In this document: positions 10,352 through 19,509 of the stretch, piece after piece
Layout of the letters: the number at the start of each line of letters is the position of its first letter
Numbering within the stretch: the first letter of the stretch is position 1
Assembly (NCBI RefSeq): GCF_028867965.1
Contig: NZ_JAPQNT010000003.1
Span: 1-64,000, forward strand
Direction of reading: 5' to 3'
Length of the DNA stretch: 64,000 nucleotides
Origin: Flavobacterium sp. SUN046
GTDB taxonomy: Bacteria; Bacteroidota; Bacteroidia; Flavobacteriales; Flavobacteriaceae
The notes under the pieces: model-generated
Databases searched by the model: none
Told to the model about the DNA's origin: nothing
The model's input: the letters and a program-made list of their open reading frames with translations, nothing else
Made by a program: the position numbers and the translations under genes

Positions 10352-10829
10352 ATTTGCTCTATTTTTTGAGAATTTTACATATAACAACTACAAATCTTAG
10401 AATCGTTTTTTGTTGCTTAAAACTTAAATAAAGAGCACTATTAGATATGTTTTTGCTATTTGTCTTAAGTCAACTTGTTTTTACTTTCAGAAATTTTACT
10501 TTAAGTATTCATTTTTTATTAGTATAGCTGAAATTTATGAAGTGTAATGTTATAATAAATTTCATTTTTAATATTCAAATAACTTTGAAGAAAGAATAGT
10601 TTATTTATAAGAACATATAAATCCAATAAACTAGAACTTTTTTAAAACTAATGCTATTCACATAATGATATTAATAACTGTTGTCAACCATTAATTTTTA
10701 TTAAACGGTTAGATATTTTTAATTGAACTTTTAAAATCTAATAAAGAGAAAATTATATAAGGTTTAAATCAAACTAATACTTTACAGCGTTAATGTTTTT
10801 TAAATCAAAGCTCTGTTTTATGTAATAAA

Positions 10830-10859
10830 AAAAAGCTGTCTCAATCGAGACAGCTTTTT
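10830..10859 (-). terminator. Rho-independent terminator after the DUF5689 gene
   Basis: Perfect 13-bp stem AAAAAGCTGTCTC / GAGACAGCTTTTT with a 4-base loop. On the minus strand it is followed by a run of T (A27-A34 on the plus strand). It lies 22 nt past the stop of the minus-strand lipoprotein gene. Confidence 0.85.
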
Positions 10860-10881
10860 ATATTTTTAGTTTTAAAGAAAA

Positions 10882-12237
10882 CTAGTTTCCAGTAATCTTC
10901 ACATTGTCAATCTCCCAAGTAGAGGCAGCAGATGAAGTTGAAGTATATTTAATAGCGACATGTACATTACTATTACCAGATCCAGTGAACGAAGTAATAT
11001 TTAAAGCACCAGAATTAGCATAAACATAGTTACCTGTAGAAAGCGTTGCGCCTGTTAAAGTAGTCCATGTTGCAGCAGTTGGATCACCACTTGTATAATT
11101 ATTAGATATTTTAATTTCTATTGGATTTCCTGTAAATTTATAAGCATTATCAAGTGATAAAGTTGCAGATGTTAAGAAAGATAAATCTTGAGCAGGAGAA
11201 ATCAACCAGTCTTCATTAGCATTATTTACTGTTGAAAACCCAGACATTTTCATCATTCCACCAGGATTTCCAAAAGTAGAACTGTAAGTCCATAATTGAG
11301 CACCAGTAACACTATATTGAGTCCAAGCACCAATACCTGAATTAAAACCTTCATTTAATAAAGGTGTAAATCTTGGGTTAGTTAATTTGATATCACCTTC
11401 ACTTCTTACCATAAATTGAAAACCACTACCGTATTTAGTTAGAACACCTCTAACTTTTCCGCTTCCTGTAGCAACAGCTTTAGCAGCAAAATTTGCATAA
11501 GCACTTGTACGGAAAACAATAGAATTTCCGTTTAAATCAATAAGAGCTCTATTAGTTGCTCCACCTAAATCATTATTCAAGTCATAATAAGTTGAGGTAA
11601 TATCAGCACTAGAAAATTCAACATTATCAAATTCAATTAATCTATTTAAATAAGCATCAGATGTAGTAACTTGAGTAATAGTTACTGGAGTTGCAGGTAA
11701 TAAAGCATCTTCATTAACAATAGTACAAGAACGTTGTACTGAATTTCTAAAATCAGATTCAGGTAATCTACCAACTTCGGCTCCACCAGATGAATTAGCA
11801 TATAAACCACCAATTCTTTTACCTTGAGCTGCAGTTTGAGCTGGATAAGTAGGATTGTCTGTGTACAAACCATCCATTTTAATTAAAACTTTTCTTCCTG
11901 GTTCATAGTTGATGAATAATGAAGTTGCATCAACCGGAATACTAAATGCTTTAGAACCATCTAAAGTTTGTAATGAAATAGATTTAAAGAAATTACCACC
12001 AATATCACTAGAAGTAACATAAGCTTCGATTACGTCAGATACACCAGGCGTAATATTTTGGTGTTGAGCAACTGTACCACTAAAAAGAATATCAGCAACT
12101 TCTCTGTTTTTTACTAAAGTAGTTTCAGTACATCCGTTTAATTCTGGTGTTGAATAGTTATCGTCTTTAACACAGCTGGAAAACATTCCAGCAGTAAGAA
12201 CCATCAAAAAAGCTGATTTTAAAAAATTTGTTTTCAT
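10882..12237 (-). CDS. DUF5689 surface lipoprotein with choice-of-anchor domain
   Basis: A 451-residue lipoprotein. The signal peptide ends in the lipobox FSSC and the mature N-terminus reads CVKDDN, which fits the X-K-(D/E)2 surface-export signal described for lipoproteins of this family. The middle (~35-290) is the DUF5689 region with OB-fold-like strands. The C-terminal ~150 residues (LLNEGFNSGIGAWTQYSV, then STWEIDNVKITG) look like a cleaved-adhesin/choice-of-anchor J jelly-roll domain. It starts 18 nt after the TonB receptor gene and shares its transcript. By analogy with other TonB-receptor/lipoprotein pairs it probably captures or processes the ligand at the surface; the substrate is unknown. 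Confidence 0.88.
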   Translation of the reverse strand: MKTNFLKSAFLMVLTAGMFSSCVKDDNYSTPELNGCTETTLVKNREVADILFSGTVAQHQNITPGVSDVIEAYVTSSDIGGNFFKSISLQTLDGSKAFSIPVDATSLFINYEPGRKVLIKMDGLYTDNPTYPAQTAAQGKRIGGLYANSSGGAEVGRLPESDFRNSVQRSCTIVNEDALLPATPVTITQVTTSDAYLNRLIEFDNVEFSSADITSTYYDLNNDLGGATNRALIDLNGNSIVFRTSAYANFAAKAVATGSGKVRGVLTKYGSGFQFMVRSEGDIKLTNPRFTPLLNEGFNSGIGAWTQYSVTGAQLWTYSSTFGNPGGMMKMSGFSTVNNANEDWLISPAQDLSFLTSATLSLDNAYKFTGNPIEIKISNNYTSGDPTAATWTTLTGATLSTGNYVYANSGALNITSFTGSGNSNVHVAIKYTSTSSAASTWEIDNVKITGN

Positions 12238-12255
12238 ATTATATTTTTTTGTTTT

Positions 12256-15135
12256 TTAGAAATTAAGGTAAAGGTTTAAAAAGTAAGTTCTTCCGTAACC
12301 ATAGAAATACTTTGGTCCGAAAGCTGGAGTTCCACTAGAGACATCTTGATTTAATTGTCTGTAATTAGAATTTCTAGCTTGCTCATAACCTCCTGTTTTG
12401 TAACTTTGATTGAACACATTATTAATACTTGCAAAGAAACCTAATGTTTGGCTTCCAAATTTCCAAGATTTTCCTCCAGTTACATTTACCAAAGCAAAGT
12501 TATCGAATTTTTCTTGTTTTAGCAATTCGTCACCTCTAGCTTGAGTCGCCTCTGGAAAGGCACTTCCGTTAACACTAGCTGGATCAATATAGAAACGATC
12601 TGTTCTTGTTATAGGAGCAATGTCAATATAGCTATTTGCTAAATAATTTGCATTAGCACCAATCCACCAAAATTTTGGATCTCTGTATTCTAAACCAATA
12701 GAACCAGCAGCTTGTGGAGTACCTGATTGTTTGTAATTTTTTAAATGCGCAACACCATAGTCAAATGTAGGATTTGTATTGGTTGGAGAAGCTAATCTAT
12801 CTACACTGATTGATACATTTGGATTGTTGTCATAAATGTATTGTCCGTAAGAAGCAGCAGCTGTTACTTTAAGTGTTGATGTAATAGGATATTCAGCACC
12901 AAACTCTAAACCAATGTTCTTTTTATTTAATCCTGTAACTGTTTCGGCAACAAATGTATTACTTTCGTTAGTATCAGTTGTTGGATCATCTATACCAGCA
13001 CCATCACCAAAGAAGAATGAAGTTTCTGTTTGATTAGAAATTTTAGAGAAGAAAGCAGTAAGTCTAGCTTTAAACTTAGGAGAATTAATAATATAACTTG
13101 CATCAGCACTTGCAATTGTTTCACTAGTAACGCCATTAGTAACATTATTATTGACACGACCATTACTGAAAACATTTCTTAAAGTTGGTGCTTTTGACAT
13201 ATAAACACCGTTAAATGTCAAAAATTGTCTTCCAGTGATTTTATATGTTACACCACCTTTAAAACCAAAATTATCAAATGATTTTGTAGCACTATATCCA
13301 TAAGAATTAGTTGAATAATATCCGTTTTTGTACAATCCTTCTCTTTGGTATTCGCTACGAGAGAACGTTTGTCCTAAATAGAAATCAACTTTTTTGTAAG
13401 TAAACTTGAATTGCGTAAAAATATCATATTTAGTTGCATACAAGTTATAATTGTACCCATATATATCACCTTTTTGAATGGTTCTATTAGGATTGTTCAA
13501 GTCAGATTGTTGTTGTTCACCAGCACCAAAAAGATTCAAATCATTGTAGAAATTTGCACCTAATAAATCCAACATGTTTTTAAAATTGTGGGATTTTGAT
13601 TTTGTAAAAGTTCCACCAGCATTCAATGCAATATTATCGGCTAGTTGAGAACTCAAAACAGTATTTGCAGTCCATTTTTTCTCATCTGTACGATCTTCAT
13701 ACAATACATATTTAGCACCATCACCTGCATTATTTGCAGCTGCATTAGCTTGATACATACTTGTCCAATTTAATTGACGGTTGTTGTTGAAATTTGCATT
13801 ATTTGCACCAATTGTAGCAGGATTCGTAGGATCGTTAGGATCATATTCTAAAACTCCGCCCAATCCACCAGGTTGATAAGCTGCAGGATTTTCTGTTAAA
13901 ACAGTTGCAGGATCAGATTCATACAATGAAGTGTAGTAACTTGGCATGTTTCTGTAATAAGTAGGATCAGGATTGTTAACTCCTTGATAATCTATTCTAC
14001 TGTTTCCAATTTTTCCAAATTGATAAGAAACACTTGTAGTCAAATTAGTTTTTGAAGTTACTTTCCAATAATCACTTAGCATAAAAATTGGTTCTTCAAT
14101 TTCTTTGATTCTTGAATTTCTTTTATCTCCATTTTGCCAACCCCAATATGAATTGTATTTTTCACCAGCAAAATTGGTAACTTCTTGTGTGTTAGGAGAA
14201 TTTTTTCCTCTTCGGTTTTGAGCAAAAATGGTGGTTAAATTCAAAGAGTTATTTGAAGTTATTTTTCTTTCTAAACTTGAAAAAAACGAGTTAGCATTGT
14301 AAGTTGTACCTTCAAAATATCCTTCTTGAGCAAAACGTCTAGAAGCAGAAAGTACATAAGCCCAACCATCATTTCTCATTCCAGAAGCAACAGTTCCCAT
14401 TAATCTTCCAGTATAGTTAGTATTAGTTCCTGCAAGAGAAACTCTATTTCCTTTTCTATATAATGAAGCTCTAGTATTTATTTCATTAGTTCCTAAGATA
14501 TTTCCAAAAGTATAATCTGATGGTGCAGATCCACTAGTGAATTCTTGGTTTCTTGTAGCATCATTTAATCCGCCCCAATTACTATATTGTGGTCTTCCAT
14601 CGTAAATTTTGTTCATTGTGATACCATTTATCATAGTAACACCATATTCACTATCTAATCCACGCATTCTAAAACGAGCTTGACCCCAATTGAAAGCAGC
14701 ATTTTGTTGAAACACATCTCTTGAAGCTTGCAATAATCCTGCAGTACTCTCTGAACCACTATTGTCGTCACCCAAATCATTATCTGTAATGGTAACTAAA
14801 CTAAGTTGTTGCTCTTGAGTAATGTCTTCGGTCATTACAATAACTCCCAAATCTAAAATCTTTCCTTTAACAACGTCAATAGAAAGTAGTTGGTCTTTGT
14901 AACCAACCGTTTTAACAAGTAACAATTGACTACCAACAGGTACATTTTTAAATGTAAATTTACCTTCGGCGTCTGTAACTTCTGTTAAACTAAGATTTTG
15001 AACAGTCGCTACTACATTTTGTAATGGCTTTTGTGTTTTTGTATCTACTATCTTTCCAGAAAACCCAGTTCCTGATTGAGCAAAAACAAAAACAACTTGC
15101 ATTACAAATAAAATACTAAAAACAAGTTTTTTCAT
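12256..15135 (-). CDS. TonB-dependent outer-membrane receptor
   Basis: A 959-residue receptor with signal peptide (VVFVFAQ). A carboxypeptidase-D regulatory-like domain lies at ~22-105 (GKIVDTKTQKPLQNVVATVQ, typical of Bacteroidota receptors). A plug domain follows (~130-230: RFRMRGLDSEYGVTMINGITM), then a 22-strand-type barrel ending in an aromatic residue (LNLYLNF). The plug lacks the long SusC signature, so this is a general TonB receptor rather than a SusC-like glycan porin. It is first in an operon with the DUF5689 lipoprotein and divergent from a secreted endonuclease/phosphatase-fold enzyme, a neighbourhood compatible with uptake of a phosphate- or nucleotide-containing ligand. That substrate is an inference only. 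Confidence 0.92.
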   Translation of the reverse strand: MKKLVFSILFVMQVVFVFAQSGTGFSGKIVDTKTQKPLQNVVATVQNLSLTEVTDAEGKFTFKNVPVGSQLLLVKTVGYKDQLLSIDVVKGKILDLGVIVMTEDITQEQQLSLVTITDNDLGDDNSGSESTAGLLQASRDVFQQNAAFNWGQARFRMRGLDSEYGVTMINGITMNKIYDGRPQYSNWGGLNDATRNQEFTSGSAPSDYTFGNILGTNEINTRASLYRKGNRVSLAGTNTNYTGRLMGTVASGMRNDGWAYVLSASRRFAQEGYFEGTTYNANSFFSSLERKITSNNSLNLTTIFAQNRRGKNSPNTQEVTNFAGEKYNSYWGWQNGDKRNSRIKEIEEPIFMLSDYWKVTSKTNLTTSVSYQFGKIGNSRIDYQGVNNPDPTYYRNMPSYYTSLYESDPATVLTENPAAYQPGGLGGVLEYDPNDPTNPATIGANNANFNNNRQLNWTSMYQANAAANNAGDGAKYVLYEDRTDEKKWTANTVLSSQLADNIALNAGGTFTKSKSHNFKNMLDLLGANFYNDLNLFGAGEQQQSDLNNPNRTIQKGDIYGYNYNLYATKYDIFTQFKFTYKKVDFYLGQTFSRSEYQREGLYKNGYYSTNSYGYSATKSFDNFGFKGGVTYKITGRQFLTFNGVYMSKAPTLRNVFSNGRVNNNVTNGVTSETIASADASYIINSPKFKARLTAFFSKISNQTETSFFFGDGAGIDDPTTDTNESNTFVAETVTGLNKKNIGLEFGAEYPITSTLKVTAAASYGQYIYDNNPNVSISVDRLASPTNTNPTFDYGVAHLKNYKQSGTPQAAGSIGLEYRDPKFWWIGANANYLANSYIDIAPITRTDRFYIDPASVNGSAFPEATQARGDELLKQEKFDNFALVNVTGGKSWKFGSQTLGFFASINNVFNQSYKTGGYEQARNSNYRQLNQDVSSGTPAFGPKYFYGYGRTYFLNLYLNF

Positions 15136-15190
15136 AAATAAATAAAGTTAATTTTCAATCGTTAAGTCTTAATGAAAACTTAACAGCCGA

Positions 15191-15198
15191 CAAATGTA
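15191..15198 (-). promoter_or_regulatory. -7 element upstream of the TonB receptor gene
   Basis: Read on the minus strand the sequence is TACATTTG, matching the Bacteroidota -7 consensus TAnnTTTG, 56 nt before the start codon. No clear -33 TTTG is visible. Confidence 0.5.
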
Positions 15199-15272
15199 CA
15201 TCTTTTAATAATATTATTTACTTTTGGCGCAATGTTTGTAATAAACTTGACATTAAATTAATATACCAATTT

Positions 15273-16376
15273 ATGAAAATTAAAAATCTAATTGCCATTT
15301 CTGTTGTGTTATTCGCAATAAATAGCGCAAATGCACAGGCAAAAAAATACATTATTCATACTGTAGCCTTCTACAACTTTGAAAATTTGTTCGATACAAT
15401 TAACGGACCAAATAATGATGAAGAATGGTTGCCGAATGGAATTCAAAACTGGACAGGAAAAAAATATAAACAAAAATTAGAAAACCTTTCAAGAGTACTT
15501 TCTGAAATTGGAACAGGAGAAAATCCTAATTCTCCTACATTTATTGGCGGTGCCGAGATAGAAAACAGAGGCGTTTTAGAAGATTTAATTAAACAACCAA
15601 AATTAATTAATTTAGATTACGGAATTGTTCATTTTGATTCTCCTGATAAAAGAGGTATAGATGTCGCTTTATTATATCAAAAAAAACACTTTAAACCAAC
15701 TAGTTACGTAAATATTCCTTTGATAATTTATAAAAAACAGGAAGCTAAAGTTACTAAAAAAGAAAAAGATGAAGAAACAGATGATAAAGTAGTAGCTGAA
15801 AACGCATCTGAAAGAGTTTATACAAGAGACCAATTATTAGTAACTGGTTTTCTTGATGGTGATGAAGTAAATATAATTGTAAACCACTGGCCATCACGTT
15901 CAGGCGGTGAAAAGAAAAGTTCTCCATTTAGAGAAGCTGCTGGTGCTTTAAACAGAAAAATCATTGATTCTTTAGTTAAAATTAACCCAAATGCTAAGAT
16001 TATTACCATGGGAGATTTAAACGATGGTTCTTACAATAGAAGTGTTAAAGTTGCGCTTGGTGCTAAATTAAAAAAAGAAGAATTAAAAACTGCTGGAGAT
16101 ATTTACAATCCATTTGAGCAAATGGCTAAAGATGGTAATGCAACTCTTTTTTACAGAGATGCAGGAGATATTTTTGATCAAATTATGGTTTCTGAAGAAT
16201 TTGTGAAAAAAGACTATTCTTCTTTTAGATATTGGAAAGCCGGAATTTGGAACAAACCTTATATGATTCAAACAACAGGACAATACAAAGGCTATCCACT
16301 TCGACATTCTATGAACGAAATTGGTTTTAGTGATCACTTTCCTGCATACATTTACTTGATAAAGGAAATAAAATAG
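15273..16376 (+). CDS. Secreted endonuclease/exonuclease/phosphatase family protein
   Basis: A 367-residue exported protein (signal peptide ending NSANAQA) with an EEP (DNase I-like) fold. Visible family motifs are FYNFENLFDT near the mature N-terminus, the metal-binding Glu in GGAEIENRGVLEDL, HWPSRSGG, the Asp/Asn of MGDLNDGSYNRS and the terminal catalytic SDHFP. The DNase I-like metal phosphoesterase centre is therefore intact. Members hydrolyse phosphodiesters or phosphomonoesters; the extracytoplasmic location and divergent TonB receptor suggest nutrient scavenging. A Lys/Glu-rich insertion (~150-180) sits between the strands of the fold. A terminator follows. Confidence 0.88.
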   Translation: MKIKNLIAISVVLFAINSANAQAKKYIIHTVAFYNFENLFDTINGPNNDEEWLPNGIQNWTGKKYKQKLENLSRVLSEIGTGENPNSPTFIGGAEIENRGVLEDLIKQPKLINLDYGIVHFDSPDKRGIDVALLYQKKHFKPTSYVNIPLIIYKKQEAKVTKKEKDEETDDKVVAENASERVYTRDQLLVTGFLDGDEVNIIVNHWPSRSGGEKKSSPFREAAGALNRKIIDSLVKINPNAKIITMGDLNDGSYNRSVKVALGAKLKKEELKTAGDIYNPFEQMAKDGNATLFYRDAGDIFDQIMVSEEFVKKDYSSFRYWKAGIWNKPYMIQTTGQYKGYPLRHSMNEIGFSDHFPAYIYLIKEIK

Positions 16377-16381
16377 AGAAT

Positions 16382-16412
16382 AAGGTTAGTTTTAATAAGC
16401 TAACCTTTTTTA
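16382..16412 (+). terminator. Terminator after the EEP-family gene
   Basis: Stem AAGGTTAG / CTAACCTT with a 10-base loop followed by a T run, directly after the stop codon. Confidence 0.8.
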
Positions 16413-16443
16413 TTTTCAATAACTTTACATTAAAAATTAAATT

Positions 16444-16992
16444 ATGGCAATAGCAAAACCATTCAACCTCAATAAATGGATTGAAGAAAACAGATCGTTA
16501 TTAAAACCACCAGTTGGAAATAAAAACATTTACATAGATTCTGGTGATTATATAGTTATGGTTGTGGCTGGACCAAATGCAAGAAAAGACTATCATTACA
16601 ACGAAACCGAGGAATTATTTTATCAGTTAGAAGGAGAAATAGCAGTTTACATTCAAGAAGACGGAAAAAAGAAAGCAATGAAGCTAAACGCTGGCGATAT
16701 GTATCTTCATCCAGCTAAGGTACCACATTCGCCCAACAGAACAGAAAACTCAATAGGATTAGTGATCGAAAGAAAACGTGCTGGTAAAGGTTTCACCGAC
16801 GGTTTACTTTGGTTTTGTGATAACTGCAATCATAAACTTCATGATACTTATTTCGAATTGCACGATATTGAGAAAGATTTTCTACCACATTTCAAACATT
16901 TTTATAATTCTAAAGATTTAAGAACTTGCAAGCAATGTGGAACTGTTATGGAAACCAATCCAAAATATTCTGATGAAAAGGAAAGTTTTTAG
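16444..16992 (+). CDS. nbaC: 3-hydroxyanthranilate 3,4-dioxygenase
   Basis: A 182-residue cupin enzyme that opens the ring of 3-hydroxyanthranilate in tryptophan (kynurenine) degradation or quinolinate/NAD formation. The iron ligands are visible as H51 and E57 in DYHYNETEELFYQLEG and H95 in HPAKVPHSPNR. The C-terminus keeps the bacterial rubredoxin-like metal site with two CxxC pairs (FCDNC at 125/128 and CKQC at 162/165). Length matches bacterial HAAO/NbaC proteins. No other kynurenine-pathway gene lies beside it; the next gene is an ALDH7-type dehydrogenase 243 bp downstream behind a hairpin element. Confidence 0.95.
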   Translation: MAIAKPFNLNKWIEENRSLLKPPVGNKNIYIDSGDYIVMVVAGPNARKDYHYNETEELFYQLEGEIAVYIQEDGKKKAMKLNAGDMYLHPAKVPHSPNRTENSIGLVIERKRAGKGFTDGLLWFCDNCNHKLHDTYFELHDIEKDFLPHFKHFYNSKDLRTCKQCGTVMETNPKYSDEKESF

Positions 16993-17020
16993 AAAAACAA
17001 CAAGATAACTTTATAAAAAA

Positions 17021-17147
17021 TTCAACACAGATTTCACAAATTTGCACGAAATAACAAGATTCAATTTAATATTGAATCCTTGTTTCGTGAAATTATATAA
17101 GAGATACTTAATTTGTGCTAATTAGTGAAATTTGTGTAAAAATTTGA
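17021..17147. repeat. Nested imperfect palindrome (intergenic repeat element)
   Basis: The outer arms (TTCAACACAGATTTCAC... and ...GTGAAATTTGTGTAAAA) enclose inner arms CGAAATAACAAGATTCAAT / ATATTGAATCCTTGTTTCG. The right arm, GCTAATTAGTGAAATTTGTG, recurs with one change at about 50140-50161. It looks like a dispersed intergenic hairpin element. Confidence 0.6.
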
Positions 17148-17165
17148 CTTAACAGAAACCAACTT

Positions 17166-17199
17166 TTTGCTAATAATTCAAAACAAACTACTATTTTTG
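17166..17199 (+). promoter_or_regulatory. Promoter of the ALDH7-type gene
   Basis: A -33-like TTTG (17166-17169) and a -7 element TATTTTTG (17192-17199), spaced 22 bp, lie 35 nt before the start codon and match the Bacteroidota TTTG / TAnnTTTG pattern. Confidence 0.55.
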
Positions 17200-17234
17200 T
17201 ATAAAATTTAAAAAATCAAACAAAAGAACATACA

Positions 17235-18788
17235 ATGTCAACAATTGCTCAACAATTCGGTATGACCGAAGCATTAGAAATATTAGGTGTAAAAGCCATT
17301 AATGAAGGAACTTCAACTGGAAATAATCATTTTTCTAACGGAGAAATTATCGAAAGTTATTCGCCAGTAGACGGTCAGCTTATCGGAAAAGTAAAAACTA
17401 CTACCGCAGCTGATTATGAAAAAGTAATGCAAACTGCAACTGCTGCTTTCCTGACTTTTAGAGCAATGCCAGCTCCACAACGTGGTGAAATTGTTCGTCA
17501 GTTTGGAAATAAATTAAGAGAATTAAAAGAACCATTAGGAAAATTGGTTTCCTACGAAATGGGAAAATCATTACAAGAAGGTTACGGTGAAGTTCAAGAA
17601 ATGATTGACATTTGCGATTTTGCAGTTGGACTTTCACGTCAGTTAAACGGACAAACAATTCCGTCTGAGCGTCCAGGTCACGTAATGCGTGAACAATGGC
17701 ATTCTATTGGAGTTGTCGGAATTATTTCTGCGTTCAACTTTCCAGTAGCGGTTTGGGCTTGGAATACCGCTTTAGCATGGATTTGTGGTGATGTATGTGT
17801 ATGGAAAGCTTCAGAAAAAGCACCATTATGTTCTATCGCTTGTCAAAATATTATTGCTGGAGTTTTAAAAGAAAATAATTTACCAGAAGGTATTTCTTGT
17901 ATCATCAACGGCGATTACAAAGTAGGTGAAATGATGACTACTGACGCACGAATTCCTTTAATTTCTGCAACAGGTTCTACTAGAATGGGAAGAATTGTTG
18001 GTGCAACAGTAGCGCAACGTTTCGGAAAATCATTATTAGAATTAGGAGGAAACAACGCAATCATAATTACACCAACTGCCGATTTAAAAGTGGTTGTTCC
18101 TGGTGCTGTTTTTGGTGCTGTTGGAACTGCAGGACAACGTTGTACTTCAACCAGACGTTTAATTATTCACGAATCGGTTTATGATAAAGTAAGAGACGCT
18201 ATTGTTGGTGCTTATGGTCAATTAACTATTGGAAATCCGTTAGATCAAAAAAACCATATCGGTCCATTAATTGATACCGATGCTGTTAAAACCTATTTAG
18301 CCGCTATTGTAAAAGCAAAAGCCGAAGGCGGAAAAGTATTAGTAGACGGTGGTGTTCTTTCTGGTGAAGGATACGAATCAGGTTGTTATGTAAAACCAGC
18401 CATTATTGAAGCCGAAAATCATTTTGAAATTGTGCAACATGAAACTTTTGCACCAGTTTTATATTTAATGAAATATTCTGGTGAAGTTGAAAATGCTATC
18501 GAATTACAAAATGGCGTTGTGCAAGGTTTATCATCGGCAATTATGACAAATGAACTGAAAGAAGCTGAAAAATTCTTATCATTTGCAGGTTCCGATTGTG
18601 GAATTGCAAACGTAAATATCGGAACTTCTGGTGCTGAAATTGGTGGTGCTTTTGGTGGTGAAAAAGAAACTGGTGGCGGAAGAGAATCAGGTTCAGATGC
18701 TTGGAAAGTATACATGAGAAGACAAACCAATACAGTTAATTATTCGGACCAATTGCCTTTAGCTCAAGGAATTAAATTTGACTTGTAA
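17235..18788 (+). CDS. amaB: ALDH7-type aldehyde dehydrogenase (L-aminoadipate-semialdehyde dehydrogenase-like)
   Basis: A 517-residue NAD-dependent aldehyde dehydrogenase. The active site is complete: N168 in SAFNFP, general base E269 in LLELGGNNA and nucleophile C303 in GTAGQRCTSTRR. The sequence style (WHSIGVVGIISAFNFPVAVW, KSLLELGGNNAIII, and the GGEKETGGGRESGSDAWK ending) is that of the antiquitin/ALDH7 group. That group oxidises alpha-aminoadipate semialdehyde/piperideine-6-carboxylate in lysine catabolism. It has its own promoter and a bidirectional terminator, so it is probably monocistronic. The exact substrate is family inference. Confidence 0.88.
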   Translation: MSTIAQQFGMTEALEILGVKAINEGTSTGNNHFSNGEIIESYSPVDGQLIGKVKTTTAADYEKVMQTATAAFLTFRAMPAPQRGEIVRQFGNKLRELKEPLGKLVSYEMGKSLQEGYGEVQEMIDICDFAVGLSRQLNGQTIPSERPGHVMREQWHSIGVVGIISAFNFPVAVWAWNTALAWICGDVCVWKASEKAPLCSIACQNIIAGVLKENNLPEGISCIINGDYKVGEMMTTDARIPLISATGSTRMGRIVGATVAQRFGKSLLELGGNNAIIITPTADLKVVVPGAVFGAVGTAGQRCTSTRRLIIHESVYDKVRDAIVGAYGQLTIGNPLDQKNHIGPLIDTDAVKTYLAAIVKAKAEGGKVLVDGGVLSGEGYESGCYVKPAIIEAENHFEIVQHETFAPVLYLMKYSGEVENAIELQNGVVQGLSSAIMTNELKEAEKFLSFAGSDCGIANVNIGTSGAEIGGAFGGEKETGGGRESGSDAWKVYMRRQTNTVNYSDQLPLAQGIKFDL

Positions 18789-18835
18789 TTTTTATTGAAC
18801 CATATAAGGAATTTAAGTTCATTTAAGACATAATT

Positions 18836-18869
18836 AAAAAGGCGTTCAGAATTTTCTGAACGCCTTTTT
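18836..18869. terminator. Bidirectional terminator between converging genes
   Basis: Perfect 14-bp stem AAAAAGGCGTTCAG / CTGAACGCCTTTTT with a 6-base loop, flanked by A and T runs. It serves the plus-strand ALDH gene and the minus-strand PhnA-like gene. The same GGCGTTCA stem is reused at 46325. Confidence 0.88.
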
Positions 18870-18924
18870 CTGTAAAATAAAAAGCTTATATTTTCTTAAA
18901 TGACTTAAATGGTTTTCTTAAATC

Positions 18925-19500
18925 CTACTTAGTCTTCTTAACATATTGCGTTAAAATAAAAATACTTTGGTTTTCAACGCGTCCTTCAATAAGGTTAGCA
19001 TCATCCCAAACTAATTTTATATTGTGAACAGCAGCACCACGTTTTGCAGTGAAAGTTGCACCTTTTACATCTAAATCTTTCACTAAAACAACCGAATCAC
19101 CATCTTTTAAGATATTTCCGTTGCTGTCTTTGTGAGTTATTTTGCCTTCGTCATCATCGGCTTCTCCAGTGGCTTTTGCCCATTCTAAAGCATCTTCATC
19201 AAGATACATCATGTCTAACATATCATTGTTTTTCAATCGAGCATGCATTCGCCAAGAAACAATTTGAACCGGAAGATTTTCATTCCACATGCTATCGCTT
19301 AAACCACGCCAATCGTTGGCAGATGTAGTTTCAGGATTTTCTATTTGATCTTTTAATGATTTGGTAATTAAGATACAATTTTCTGGAATATTTTCTGTTT
19401 TTGGTTCAACCAAATAAACAACTAAATCTTCTTCACTTCCAGAAATTTCACATTTAGAATTGCTTCTATCTTTTAATCTTTTTTCGGTAACAACGCTCAT
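18925..19500 (-). CDS. PhnA domain-containing protein
   Basis: A 191-residue cytoplasmic protein. The C-terminal ~70 residues (KDSNGNILKDGDSVVLVKDLDVKGATFTAKRGAAVHNIKLV) are a PhnA (YjdM-like) SH3-type domain. The N-terminal part (KDRSNSKCEISGSEEDLVVYLVEP) keeps one Cys of the zinc-ribbon seen in longer homologues. Despite the name, members are not established phosphonate enzymes; function is unknown. The gene starts 9 nt after the upstream small beta-barrel gene on the same strand, so the two are cotranscribed. Confidence 0.85.
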   Translation of the reverse strand: MSVVTEKRLKDRSNSKCEISGSEEDLVVYLVEPKTENIPENCILITKSLKDQIENPETTSANDWRGLSDSMWNENLPVQIVSWRMHARLKNNDMLDMMYLDEDALEWAKATGEADDDEGKITHKDSNGNILKDGDSVVLVKDLDVKGATFTAKRGAAVHNIKLVWDDANLIEGRVENQSIFILTQYVKKTK

Positions 19501-19509
19501 TTTTATATT

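Larger units (their letters stand above)
10299..10881. other. 583-bp intergenic region without a recognisable gene
   Basis: The region contains the terminator of the upstream OmpA operon at its left end and the terminator of the minus-strand DUF5689 gene at its right end. In between lie about 475 bp of very AT-rich sequence. I see no ORF above about 60 codons, no tRNA-like fold and no clear promoter pointing into a gene. It is probably decayed or spacer DNA between two converging units. Confidence 0.7.

Noticed and set aside
10352..10829. Decayed gene in the 583-bp gap
   Set aside because: No frame gives a recognisable remnant and stop codons are frequent in all frames. I could not support a pseudogene call.
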